Below, one piece after another: positions 52,030 to 61,035 of a stretch of 64,000 bases of DNA. Each line of letters opens with the position of its first letter. Position 1 is the stretch's first letter. The position numbers were made by a program, and so were the translations under genes. The DNA lies in assembly GCA_963575745.1 (NCBI GenBank), contig CAUYUJ010001303.1, positions 319,399 through 383,398 on the forward strand, given 5' to 3'. Origin of the DNA: Prorocentrum cordatum. Its lineage: Eukaryota > Sar > Dinophyceae > Prorocentrales > Prorocentraceae. Below the pieces are notes generated by a model, which was given only the letters and a program-made list of their open reading frames with translations, did not search any database and was not told where the DNA came from.

Positions 52030-52745
52030 CTACTCCCCCTTCCTCCTGCTCCTCCTCCTCGTCCTCCTGCTTCTGCTCGTGGTCGTCATCGCAGTCGTCG
52101 TCGTTGTCGGCGTTGTCGTCTTCGTCTTCGTCTTCGTCGTCGTCGTTGCGGAGATGATTTCCCCCCCTATTGTTCGGCGTGCTGGGTAATATTGTTTTTT
52201 TCCTCCAAGGGATTTTTCCATTGTGGACTACCTTACACGCGAGTGGTTGCGTGAGGACCTTTTCATGAGTATTGCAATGCGGTTGTAGTCTTGATTGTAG
52301 TCGTGGTTTTAATCGTGATTGCAATCGTGTATGTAGTTGTGGATTTCGTCGTCGTCGTAGTCGTGGTTGTCGCTGCATTCGCTGTCATACTCATAGTCGT
52401 CGTCGTCCTCGCTGTTGGGGTAATTCCCTCTCTATGGTTGGGCGGGCTGGATAATGTTGGGGTTTCCTTCCCCCAGGGAATAATCCATTGTGGGCGACCC
52501 TACCCGCGAGAGGATGCGTGAGCATCGTTTTAGAGTCATGGGGATGACAATGCGAATCAGCGGTTGTGGTTGTAGTCGTGATAGTCGTGGTTGTAATCGT
52601 GATTGAAATCGCGATTGTAGTCGTGATTGTAGTCGTAGTCGTGGTTGTAGTCGCGGTTGTAATCGCACTCTTAGTCGTAATCGTCGTCGCATCGTAGTTG
52701 TAGTCGTAGGCGTAATCGTAGTCGTCGTCGTCGTCGTTTTTGTGC
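52030..52745. repeat. Tandem ~270-bp unit built on GTAGTCGTGATT and CGTCGT repeats
   Basis: TCGTCG-rich sequence at 52076-52150 is followed by a non-repetitive block (TTGTTCGGCGTGCTGGGTAA...CCATTGTGGACTACC...GCGTGAG). The block recurs about 270 bp later (TATGGTTGGGCGGGCTGGAT...CCATTGTGGGCGACC...GCGTGAG). Each copy is followed by GTAGTCGTGATT-type hexamer and nonamer repeats (52290-52410, 52560-52740). Confidence 0.75.
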
Positions 52746-53312
52746 CGCGGGTGCCGCGCAGAAATAATCATCTTCCATCACTGGTGTGGCCTAGTGCCAG
52801 TCCGTCCATGAGGGCGTCGAACAGATGATTCGTTTCCACCGCTGGGGGAGTGCTGGGCCCACCCCCGTTACCACCCGCCCGATGGTCTCCCAAAACCCGG
52901 TCCCGCGTGCGGGCCTGCTGCGCGCGCTCACCCTGGAGAAATTCGCCCACTGTGTGGGGGCTGCCCTGATCAGCCCCTCCGGCAGCACGCAACCCGTGTC
53001 GGACCGCCCTTTCGGGCCTAACGAGAAGGGGGGGGGGATAGGAAAAGGAGGGTTGCGAAATTTGCTGCATGCAGCGGGTTTCCGCCCCGCCGCCAGGCCC
53101 ATGCCTCCATGCACAGGCGCCTCCCGGCGCCAACAGGCGCCAGGAAAGCCAGCTACGTGAGCTTTTTCCCTGCCCTGCCCTTTGCTGTCCTACCCTTTCG
53201 TCCCGCCGAGTCTTGCGTCTCCCCGACATGAGGTGTCTCCAGTGGACTTCGTTTGGCAGCGTGCGGGTTTGATGCGCGCGCTCACCCCGGAAGAGGTCGC
53301 CCAGTGTGTGCC
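52746..53312 (+). other. Two copies of an RAGLxRALTxE coding-like motif
   Basis: Plus-strand frames give PRAGLLRALTLEKFAHCV at about 52902-52957 and QRAGLMRALTPEEVAQCV at about 53259-53310, 351 bp apart. The DNA is also similar (CTGCGCGCGCTCACCCTGGA against ATGCGCGCGCTCACCCCGGA). The second copy stops at the boundary of the palindromic element that starts at 53313, while the first continues GAALISPSGS. It may be a decayed domain duplication. No family is recognised. Confidence 0.4.
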
Positions 53313-53530
53313 CAGGCCTCCTAGATTCCTAGATGGGGTCGAAGTAGATGGGGTCGGAGCCGCATCGCCGATGCATTGACGATGCGGCTTAATGGTGAGC
53401 CCGATTTTCTCCGCGCCCACGTCGCCGATGCATCCCCGACGTCGCCAGTGCACCGCCGATGTATCGGCGATGCATTGACAATGCTGCGCGAACCTTCGAC
53501 ACCATCTACTCGGACCCCTTCCAGGAGGCC
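53313..53530. mobile_element. GATGCAT palindromic element, copy 5
   Basis: CAGGCCTCCTAGATTCC, GATGGGGTCGGAGCCGCATC, a core of GTCGCCGATGCAT units, and CTACTCGGACCCC, CCAGGAGGCC in the family order. Confidence 0.8.
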
Positions 53531-53900
53531 AATGGTGTGTTGCCCCGATCTGCTCCACCGATGGCGCGCGGCCCGTGTTGGCCCGCATGCCCATCCCCTG
53601 CGTCGGCATCGGGTGGGCGCGGTGGAGCTGGCACATACCCGATATCCTGGATGACGTGGGGCTCAAGGCGCTTTCTCAGCGAGGCTACGCCCTGGGTGGA
53701 GGAGTCCAGGGAAGCTCAACTTCGGCACTGTTGAAAACACCTTTGCGTACTCTCTCCCCTGCGTCGGCATCGGGGGTGGGCGCGGTGGCCTTGGCACACT
53801 CGGGCGCCGGCGCGCGTCCCAGGACCACCCTGGGGAGAGCGGAGGGAGGGCACGGCTCGTTGCCGAGCCGACCAGTCCGATTCGGAAGTGTTGACGTGAA
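53531..53900. other. Unassigned; repeated GCGTCGGCATCGGG block
   Basis: CCCTGCGTCGGCATCGGGTG and GGCGCGGTGG occur at about 53597 and again at 53759. No gene was recognised. Confidence 0.4.
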
Positions 53901-53961
53901 GTCGGGCGTGTCTCTCTACAGGAGGAACAGTCATAGTCAAACGTAGTCAAAAGAGGGTTTG
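53901..53961. mobile_element. GTCGGGC MITE, truncated copy
   Basis: GTCGGGCGTGTCTCTCTACA and GGAGGAACAGTCA match the left end of the full copies at 54558 and 59370. The element is cut off where the CCACCACC foldback begins. Confidence 0.7.
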
Positions 53962-54098
53962 TTTTCCACCACCACCACCAGAAGTAGGAGGGCCCCCCTC
54001 CTCCTCCTCCTCCTCCTCCTCCTCCTCCTCCTCATCCTCCATCTCTTCTTTTTCCTCCTCCAACTTACGGTGGTGGTGTTGGAAAACGGGCCCGTCAA
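53962..54098. mobile_element. CCACCACC foldback with CTC-array loop, copy 1 of 2
   Basis: Left arm TTTTCCACCACCACCACCAG, right arm GGTGGTGGTGTTGGAAAA, followed by an ACGGGCCCGTC extension. The loop is mostly (CTC)n (53998-54032). Copy 2 at 61411 has the same arms but a GGA loop. Confidence 0.75.
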
Positions 54099-54268
54099 CC
54101 TAGGCTTCCCCGTCCCGCCGCGGGTGCCGCAGAGCAGCCCGACCCGCGCGGCTCGGGCAAGGCGGCGTCGCGCGGGCGGCGGGCGGCATCACGCGACCCA
54201 CGCGGGAGGTCAGCGGCCAATCGAGTCAGCATATACCGAAGAGGAAAAGACGCCACGACCACACACTG
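54099..54268. other. Short unassigned GC-rich stretch
   Basis: No gene or repeat was recognised between the two foldback elements. Confidence 0.35.
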
Positions 54269-54390
54269 TTGGCGCTTCGCGTGGATTTCTTGGATCCGCG
54301 CGGGGCTCCCCTGGCGCGCTCCGCGCGCCAGGGAGGAGGGGGGGGGGTCCAGCGCGGCTCGCTGCTCCAAGAAATCCGCGCGGAGCGTCA
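54269..54390. mobile_element. GCGCTCCGCGC foldback element, copy 2
   Basis: TTGGCGCTTCGCGTGGATT at the left and ATCCGCGCGGAGCGTCAA at the right, with the inner pair GGATCCGCGCGGGGC / GTCCAGCGCGGCTC and a GGCGCGCTCCGCGCGCC loop palindrome. Confidence 0.75.
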
Positions 54391-54557
54391 AGCAGTTACG
54401 TGTCTGGTCTGCTTCTTCTGAGTTTGAAGATCGTTGCAACAGCATGGGGAGGTGCAAGAGCAGCCGGAGGGGACAAGAGGGGCGCGGCCTGGAGGGCCCC
54501 GGCGGTGCAGCGGCTCCTCGAGCGGAGAGAAGACCCCCCGGGGTCCCCTTGAATGAA

Positions 54558-54704
54558 GTCGGGCCTGTCCCTCTACAGGAGGAATATTCAAAAATAGTAA
54601 TATAGTCAGGGGGCCATTTTCCGACTATTTTGGGCCATTGTGGAATATGGTTCGTTATTTATAATTTTTCCTCGAAAATCGGCCTGTAGGGGGACAGGCC
54701 CGAC
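54558..54704. mobile_element. GTCGGGC MITE, copy 2 (best copy)
   Basis: 147 bp. The terminal inverted repeat is 22 bp: GTCGGGCCTGTCCCTCTACA, then GG, exactly complementary at the right end except for one Y position (CCTGTAGGGGGACAGGCCC, then GAC). The interior is AT-rich with no frame. Related copies: 53901 (truncated), 57688 and 59370. Confidence 0.9.
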
Positions 54705-55569
54705 CTCACCCTTGAGGGCCCAGGGGGACGTTAGCAGAACCCTGACATGGGCCGCACGATGGCCTAACCAGCGTTGACTCGGCAAGTGTGGCGCCGTCGC
54801 TGAGCCTCAGCCAGCCCCTCATTGTCATGTGTGTCTCCCGGCCGATGGTGAGCCCCCTCCCCCCGGCCTTAGATGGGCCGTGCCGTGAGGAAGTTCCAGA
54901 TAGCCTGGCGAAAGACCGATTCCAAGCAGTGGCCTTCTCTTCACAGGTAGCACGCCGCGATTGGGATGGAGCCCAGGGCAGTGCGGATGGGGGGCGGCAG
55001 ACAGGGTGTCCAAAGGTGAGTTGGGCTGTGCGCATTTTTCGCCGAAAGGTGCTAAATGAGATGGCCGAGAGATAATGATAGTGGGCTCTGACGGCGAAGA
55101 GGACGGTCATGTTTCTGACGGTGGTTGGGATGATGCTTGCGGCGATGGTGATGGTGTGATGAACACGACGTTGGCGACGATCGTAGCGCCGGTGGTAACA
55201 AGGGCGATGAGGAATCGCGTTGGCACACATCCCTCATTCCGAAGATATTGGTTGATGACTAGCCTATCGGTCGTCAAACGCGTTTGATGACATATCCGTT
55301 TGAATGCTTCGATCACCGATGGCTTGGGATGGGTGTCGTCGTGCGCTCGTGGAGACGCGCGCGTCGCATCTGAAGTGTTTTGCCCGTTTCTGCCGACCGC
55401 CCCTTTAGGTTCTCCGTGTGGCCACGCTTAGGTAGTAGGTTGATCGGTTTCCTCTCGACCAGTTGGTTGACAGTTGGTTTGGGGCGCTTCCTGGTTGGAA
55501 ACTTGCGCGCGTCTGTAAAACCCTGATGAGGGGTGGTGGCTTCGGGAGCGCGCGCCGCTAGCAATTTAT
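54705..55569. other. Unassigned sequence, no gene seen
   Basis: Mixed-complexity DNA. Plus-strand frame 54788-55075 and minus-strand frame 55230-54706 overlap and neither carries a known motif. A GATGGT/GGCGAT-rich stretch lies at 55090-55215. Confidence 0.4.
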
Positions 55570-55732
55570 CAGGAGAGGAAAGAACACGCAGACACACTTA
55601 ATCGTCGACTCCCAGGCAAACCTGGGACAGTATGGGAAGGGGGGGGGAGACGAAAACCCAGAACTCATAAGTATGGGGAATCCTGGGATTTCTGTACTTT
55701 TCTCTGCGTGTCTCCCTGGGCCCCTTCAAATT
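55570..55732 (+). repeat. CACAGACACA dispersed repeat, copy 2 of 3
   Basis: AGGAAAGAACACGCAGACAC, AATCGTCGACTCCC, GAGACGAAAACCCAGAA, GGAATCCTGGGATTTCTG and GTCTCCCTGGGCCCCTTCA follow the order of 2199-2349 and 57881-58043. Confidence 0.75.
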
Positions 55733-56233
55733 AACAAGGATTCGTGGCCTCGAGCCTCGCGCGCCGAGCTCTCAGGAAACGATGCGGTGTGGCCGCCCCA
55801 GGAGCACGGGGCCGTCAGTGGAGCCATGCTGGGCCCCGGGGCCTCACCGAGGGAATGTAGCGTCGGAGAAATCTGGGTCCGCCCTGGGGCCCTTTTGCCC
55901 CCTCCTCCTCCGCCCCCTCTTCCTCCTCCCCGTGGCAGGTCTCCTCGGAGGCCTCCCAGGAGCAGTTTTTCGAGGCCTCGTGGGTGCCTCACCAGGGCCT
56001 TTTTACGTCATCACGCCGTAATTCGCCGCGCACCACCGAGAGGACGAGGCGGGCTCCCAGACGAGCCCATCTGCGCCATCCGGAAGCAGTAGCGGCAGCA
56101 GCACAACCAGCACCACCAGCGGCGCCGAGAACAGCAGCGGCGGCGAGGGCTCGGACCGCCCATCGGAGGCCTGGCTGGAGGAGGAGGATCGGCTGTTCAA
56201 AGATGGGGACTTGAGGCACGGGGCCCTAGGTCT
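55733..56233. other. Unassigned, with a short CTC run and AGC/CAGCAC repeats
   Basis: CTC-rich sequence lies at 55893-55935. GGAGGCCTCC palindromes lie at about 55953 and 55975. AGCAGCGGC-type repeats lie at 56085-56145. No gene was recognised. Confidence 0.4.
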
Positions 56234-56440
56234 AGGCATCCCAGGTGGGATCGGAGCAGATGGGGTCGGAGGATCGCGCCGCATTGCCGATTCATCGGCG
56301 ATGCGTCTCGATGCGGAGTCAGATTTTCTCCACGCTGGCGTCGCCGATGCAGCGCCTGTGCAGCGCCTACGTCGCCGATGCATCGCCGATGCAGCGCGAA
56401 CCTCCGACCCCATCTTCTCCGACCCCATCTGGGAAGCCTC
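56234..56440. mobile_element. GATGCAT palindromic element, copy 6
   Basis: AGGCATCCCAGGTGGGATCG, GATGGGGTCGGAGGATCGCG, CATCGGCGATGCGTCTCGAT, GTCGCCGATGCATCGCCG, and CTCCGACCCCATCTGGGAAG, CCTC in the family order. Confidence 0.8.
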
Positions 56441-57160
56441 TAGAGGCATTGGGCCTTGAGGGACATCGAAGCAGCATCAGACGTGGCATGAGCATGCGCG
56501 CCGGTCGTTGGAAGCTGGTCGTTCTGGCCTTTTCTGCCTCGAGGGCCGAGCGGTGTTGCCTTCCCCCTCCTCTTCAGGGGGCGGGCGCAGGCCGAATCTA
56601 CTTCCAACGCCTTCCCACTTCATGCGGCTGCCCACTTCTTCCGACCGACGGGTATGCGTCTGGAGGTACTCGCAGATGTCTTAGAGCTGCTCTTAGAGTC
56701 CGCAGCGTTCGCGCGGAGCGCGCCAGAGGCGTCGCCAGGGGCGCTGCCAGGGGGTCCCAGCGCCGATCCAGGAGGTCCACGCGGACCTCCGAGAGTTTGT
56801 GTTTGTGCAAAAGTTTGGTTTCTCGAGTGGTTGTTTCTTTACGGAAGGGATCCCAGGTTGCATTCACTTTGTCTATTGTTTGGGGTCCCTCGTCCTTGGG
56901 GCCCCCTCGCTCAGGCCCCCCATCTTCGAACCGACGGGGTGAGGAGGAGAAGGAGGAGGAGGAGGCCTCGTTCCTCGTCTCCGCCGCCAGTCGGTGGGTA
57001 CTCGTGACACACACACACACACCGTGTCGCCGATCGAGGAGGAGAGGATAGACATAATCGAGGACGCCGGCGGCGCATCACCAGCCGCTCCCTGAGAGTC
57101 AGACGAGGTGGCGCGCGGCACCGAGAATCGTGACGCAGCGCGCATGCCATTATCCTTGTG
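56441..57160. other. Unassigned; degenerate GCGCTCCGCGC foldback at 56704-56799
   Basis: GCGTTCGCGCGGAGCGCGCC, GGGGGTCCCAGCGCCGATCC and GGTCCACGCGGACC indicate a decayed copy of the GCGCTCCGCGC family. A (CA)n run lies at 57008-57023. Frames to 140 codons on either strand have no known motif. Confidence 0.45.
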
Positions 57161-57354
57161 GGCGGCGAGCGAGGGGGGGGAATGAGAAGGAGAAGGCCTT
57201 CTCAGAAGGTGGCGGGGCTTCTCAGAGGCCCTCGCGCCTTCTGAGAAGTTGTTTCTGTCTTGGGGAAGGCTCAGAAACTTCTCAGAGGGCATGGGGGACT
57301 TCCGAACCTTCTGAGAAGGCCTTTTCCTCCTCACTTCCCCCTCGCTCGCGGCCG
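57161..57354. mobile_element. GCGAGCGAGG foldback element (intact)
   Basis: 194-bp hairpin. The left arm reads GGCGGCGAGCGAGGGGGG, GAGAAGGAGAAGGCCTTCTC, AGAAGGT. The right arm reads ACCTTCTGAGAAGGCC, TTTTCCTCCTCACTTCCCCC, TCGCTCGC. The TTCTCAGA/TCTGAGAAG block recurs several times in the middle. A left half-copy lies at 43072 next to a GGA array. Confidence 0.8.
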
Positions 57355-57687
57355 ACCTTGCCTGGGGTTGCCTGAATGCGTCGTCCCCTCCTCTTCCTCC
57401 TCCTCCTCCTCCTTTTCCTCCTTCTCCCTTCTCCCTCCTCCCTCCTCCCTCCTCCTTTTCCTCCTCCGCATCCTCCTCCTCCTTTTCCTCCTCCTCCCTC
57501 CTCCCTCCTCCCTCCCTCCTCCTCCTCCTCCTCCTTGATCACGAAGCTGCTCACCAAAACCGAAGCACGAGACCGCCCGTCGAGCCTCGCCCTGCCCTCT
57601 CGGCTCCCTTCGGTCGGAGGGTGCGCCGCGGCCGCACGCCCTGCAGGCCTGCGCCCGCGGGGCAAGCTCCCAGGTCCCTTGCACTAA
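57355..57687. repeat. CTC/CTCC arrays and short unassigned flank
   Basis: Pyrimidine arrays cover 57385-57535. The remaining 150 bp up to the MITE carries no recognised feature. Confidence 0.8.
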
Positions 57688-57844
57688 GTCGCTAGAGTTG
57701 AGTCGGCTCTGCAGGAGAAATACTCAAGAATGGTCAAGCATTAGTCAGGGGGTCATTTGTCTTTTCCTTTTGTGCTATACTAGAACATGTCTGGAGTGTT
57801 TCAATTTTCCGTGCAAGATCCTCCCGTAGGGGGACATGCCCGAC
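57688..57844. mobile_element. GTCGGGC MITE, copy 3 (diverged)
   Basis: GAGTTGAGTCGGCTCTGCAG and GAGAAATACTCAAGAATGG at the left, and CCCGTAGGGGGACATGCC, CGAC at the right. Same length class and interior order as copies at 54558 and 59370. Confidence 0.7.
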
Positions 57845-57880
57845 CTAACACGGTGCTCCTCTCGGGGGCGGCCAAGGATC

Positions 57881-58043
57881 AGGAGGGGAAGCACACACAC
57901 AGACACAAATCATCGTCGATCTTTCTGAACATATGGGAAACCGTGGAAGTGGAAGGGAAAGACGAAAATCCAGAAACAACGAGACACTATTGGGAATCCT
58001 GGGATTTGTGTCTATCTACTTGTGTGTCCCAGGGCCACTTCAA
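57881..58043 (+). repeat. CACAGACACA dispersed repeat, copy 3 of 3
   Basis: AGGGGAAGCACACACACAGA, AAATCATCGTCGAT, AAAGACGAAAATCCAGAAAC, GGGAATCCTGGGATTTGTG and TGTGTGTCCCAGGGCCACTT. Confidence 0.75.
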
Positions 58044-58463
58044 AGGAGGGGGGGGGACGGATCTATTTTTTGGGGAGCGATTCTTGTGGCTGGGGCCGTG
58101 GGATCTCCCCGGATCTCAGGGCCCCCTCTGCCTTCAAATATGCCCTTTGCCCCTCCCCCCGCCGATGATGGACAATCGGGCCGATGGCAGGCCCCGCTCG
58201 AGCTCCCAGCGAGCCCTCGAATACACACACACATATATATATATATATATGTATGAGGAAGCCTGGGACGCGATGTGCGCCACCTGCTCCAAGACAGCCG
58301 TCCGCGCGGCGAGGTGCCGCTGCACCCCGCTCTTGTCACCGTGGCTGGCTGTGCAATGTGTAAAGCAGAATGGGAAGGGGAGCGGGCCGACGGCTGCGAC
58401 AGCTGCGGCACAGCGTCGTCCGCGCGCGTGCCTCCGGGCTAAGCTTTGCCAACCGTCCACAGC
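58044..58463. other. Unassigned, with a short (TA)n run at 58231-58250
   Basis: A CACACACATATATATATATA run is followed by TATGAGGAAGCC. The (TA)n at 49929-49962 likewise ends in ATGAG. No gene was recognised. A 398-codon plus frame through this area mixes four different repeats and is not credible. Confidence 0.45.
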
Positions 58464-58660
58464 CATGCGACGCCATGATGTTTTCAACACGGGGTCCCTG
58501 GAAGTCCCGACCTCTTCCCCGGCACTGGTCTTCCATCCTGAGCTGTTTTCTGACGGTCCCGAGGCCTGGCGAGGGCTCCCTGAGGCCGAAAACCAGCCGA
58601 TTCTTCCCGTCCTGATTCTTGTCACGACGCGATCATGCCTGGGTCCTCGTGGACGCCACC
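58464..58660 (+). repeat. ~195-bp dispersed repeat (GGTCCCGAGGCC), copy 2 of 2
   Basis: CATGCGACGCC, GGGTCCCTGGAAGTCCCGAC, GAGCTGTTTTCTGACGGTCC, GAGGCCTGGCGAGGGCTCCC and CGCGATCATGCCTGGGTCC align with 25856-26050. Confidence 0.7.
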
Positions 58661-58915
58661 TCGTGGACGCCCAAAACCGCTTGGGCTTCTGTGTGCCCCC
58701 CCCCCCCCCCCCCGAAGGGGCAGCCCGGGCTCGGGAGGCGCCGGCTGGCTGCTCCTCGGGAGCGCCCTTGCGAGGCGGCTCCTCGCGGTGCGCTCTCCTC
58801 TCGCACCCTCCCAAGGTGTGTCCTTCTGCGCGGGGCCGTCTGGCGCGGTCTTTCTGTAGCCCCACCTCTGCACCTACGTGCACCCTGGGGCGTTCTTGTC
58901 GGAGGTTCGCAGAAG
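58661..58915. other. Unassigned, with a C19 homopolymer
   Basis: A C19 run lies at 58696-58714. GGTCTTTCTGTAGCCCCACC at 58848 resembles GGTCTTTCTCGAGCCCCACC at 59575. No gene was seen. Confidence 0.4.
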
Positions 58916-59115
58916 GGGGTCGGGGGCGGCAAAGAGGGGGTGTGATGACTTGGGGGGGCTGGATATCATGGCGTGGGTCATGATATTTCCCCAGGTTTCA
59001 TGACGCCTCTTCTTATATCATTACGTCCCTGGACCCCCCCCTTGGGCCGCGCACACGCCGCCGGCCATGATTTACGCCCCCCCCCCCCCTTCTTGGACGC
59101 CCCCGAGGGGGGGTT
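58916..59115 (+). repeat. GGATATCATGGCGG dispersed repeat, copy 3 of 4
   Basis: GGGTCGGGGGCGGCAAAGAG, GGATATCATGGCGTGGGTCA, TTTCATGACGCCTCTTC and GCCGCGCACACGCCGCCGG. Confidence 0.8.
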
Positions 59116-59157
59116 GTCACCAAGGTGGGCTTATGACACCCCAGCGGCGCCTCCCCA

Positions 59158-59222
59158 GCTCCTCCTCCTCCTCCTCCTCCTCCTCCTCCTCCTCCTCCTC
59201 CTCCTCCTCCTCCTCCTCCTCC
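59158..59222. repeat. (CTC)n array
   Basis: About 21 pure CTC/TCC units. Confidence 0.95.
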
Positions 59223-59252
59223 TGAGTTGCCGCTGAGTTCCTTGTCCCTCGC

Positions 59253-59351
59253 TTTGGCCTCCCCAGCGGCGCCTCCAGCGCCGCTCCTGGCTCGCTCCGC
59301 GCGCCAGGGAGAGGGGTCCTGCACAGATCCAAGAGATCCGCGCGGAGCGCT
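59253..59351. mobile_element. GCGCTCCGCGC foldback element, copy 3 (left arm lost)
   Basis: The loop CAGCGGCGCCTCCAGCGCC and right arm AGATCCGCGCGGAGCGC are present. The left arm is replaced by the CTC array and adjoining sequence. Confidence 0.6.
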
Positions 59352-59369
59352 TATGGCATCTTTTCGTAA

Positions 59370-59510
59370 GTCGGGCCTGTCCTTCTACAGTAGGAATATT
59401 CAAAAATGGTCAGTCAAACATAGTCTGGGGACGATTGTTCGAGTATCTTTTTGTGTATTTTCGGTTTGATTTTTTCTGCCAAAATCCGCCTGTAGGGGGA
59501 CAGGCCCGTC
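59370..59510. mobile_element. GTCGGGC MITE, copy 4
   Basis: GTCGGGCCTGTCCTTCTACA and GTAGGAATATTCAAAAATGG at the left, and CGCCTGTAGGGGGACAGGCC, CGTC at the right. 141 bp with an AT-rich interior. Confidence 0.85.
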
Positions 59511-60110
59511 CAACATCTTTTCTTTTTCTACAGTTGGATGCTCACCTTTCCTTCTTCAAGGGGGCATTTGGAGCGGTCTTTCTCGAGCCCCACCTCTGCC
59601 ACATGCCACACCTTTGCGTCCCGCCGATCTTGGATGGGGGAAGAGAAGGCAAAGGGAGGCCAGGCTCAGCGGGGGATGTATCGACCTCCAATCGCCCAAT
59701 CGAGGGTCGAGGTTCGAGATGTTCAAACGTTTTCGGTGGTGTTCGTCGGCTTTCCAGCCTCGGGATGCCTTCCAGCGGCTGCGCCTCGCCGGGGGCGTTC
59801 AAGGAGTGCCTGGATCTTCCCGAACAGCCGCCAGAGACCCGAGGCATGGCTCGAAAACTAATGGGCAACGACGGGGGGGAAGTCTCAGCGGGGGGGATTC
59901 ATCGACCTCCAATCGCCCATCAGCGTTCGAGGTTCGAGATGTCCGAACGTTTTCGTCGGTGTTCCTCGGCTTTCTCATCCTCGGGATGCCTTCCAGCGGC
60001 TGCGCCTCGCCGATGGCTTTCAAGGGGGTGCCCCCCGCACCGTCCACAGACCCGACGGCCTGTCGCCGATCTATCCGCGATGCATCGCCGATTCCAGTCC
60101 GATGAGATCC
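59511..60110 (+). repeat. Tandem ~218-bp duplication plus a palindromic-family fragment
   Basis: CTCAGCGGGGGATGTATCG, CCTCCAATCGCCC, GAGGTTCGAGATGTTCAAAC, GTTTTCGG and CGGGATGCCTTCCAGCGGCT at 59667-59790 recur at 59885-60008 in the same order. At 60061-60110, TGTCGCCGATCTATCCGCGA and TGCATCGCCGATTCC are a fragment of the GATGCAT family. The reading frame is not conserved between copies. Confidence 0.75.
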
Positions 60111-60142
60111 CTTCCCCTGAGCAGGCCCCCCCGCCCCTCCCG

Positions 60143-60560
60143 AGGAGGAGGAGGAGGAGGAGGAGGAGGAGGAGGAGGAGGAGGAGGAGGAGGAGGAGGA
60201 GGAGGAGGAGGAGGAGGAGGAGGAGGAGGAGGAGGAGGAGAGGAGGAGGAGGAGGAGGGAGGAGGAGGGGGGGGGGGCAAGAGAGGGGCTCGCCCCGCCC
60301 GCCCGTCCGCAGAATGGCAAGCGGGTCGGTCTCGAGGGGGGTGTGTTTCTCCGAGGGGCGGAGAGGGGGGGGGGGGCTGAGGCCCGGGCGGCGCGTCGCC
60401 GAAAGGCAGGTTCGCCACGGCCAGCCTGTCGTCTTTTTGTTTCCTGCAGGGAGGAGGAGGAGGAGGGAGGAGGAGGAGGAGAGGAGGAGGAGAGGAGGAG
60501 GAGGGGAGGAGGGGAGGAGGGAGGAGGGAGGAGGGAGGAGGAGAGGAGGAGGAGGAGGAG
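60143..60560. repeat. Two GGA arrays with GC-rich spacer
   Basis: (GGA)n covers 60143-60272 and GGA/GGGAGGA covers 60448-60560. The spacer holds G-runs and no gene. Confidence 0.9.
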
Positions 60561-60901
60561 GCAGAGGCAGCAGGAGCGGGAGGCGGTGGAGAGCGAGGCG
60601 GAGGCGATGGCGGAGGCGCAGCAGGAGGGGGCGGGGAGAGGGGGAGGGGGCGAGACGTGCCCTCTGCATCCCCTCCCTCGAGGTTCGAGGATCGGCGGCC
60701 GGGGCCCTCGTCTCGGCGGTGTGTTCTGTGGGCGCGTCCCGGCGATGTTCTGGCCGACGTAGGGCCGAGCTCGGCGCGGCAGACCAGCCAGGTCGGGCCC
60801 CGAAGGGGGCCTTCGGGGGCCGATGCGGACTTGGGTCCGGGTGGTGCACGTTACTATCCAAGATCCTTCGAAGAAGGAACAAGGCCATAGCCATAAAAGT
60901 C
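60561..60901. other. Unassigned; carries a third partial tandem unit
   Basis: GATGCGGACTTGGGTCCGGG and TGGTGCACGTTACTATCCAA at 60820-60862 resemble the 3' end of the tandem unit found at 61140-61196. The GCGCTCCGCGC foldback copy 4 lies between them. Confidence 0.5.
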
Positions 60902-61035
60902 TTGGCGCTGCGCGCGGATTTCTGGGATCCGCGCTGGGCCCCCCTTGGCAGCGCCTCTGGCGCCGCCCCTAGCGCGCTCCGCGCGCCGTGGAGGGGGGTT
61001 CAGCGCAGATTCAAGGAATTCGCGCGGAGCGCCAA
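60902..61035. mobile_element. GCGCTCCGCGC foldback element, copy 4
   Basis: 134-bp hairpin from TTGGCGCTGCGCGCGGATTT to AATTCGCGCGGAGCGCCAA, with the inner pair GGGATCCGCGCTGGGC / GTTCAGCGCAGATTC and the loop GGCGCCGCCCCTAGCGCGCT. Closest to copy 1 at 10912. Both copies are followed by a short (A/C)AGTGTATGTT. Confidence 0.85.

Noticed and set aside
57787-58983. 398-codon plus-strand open frame
   Set aside because: It runs through the end of a MITE, a dispersed repeat, a TA run and a second repeat, so it cannot be one gene.
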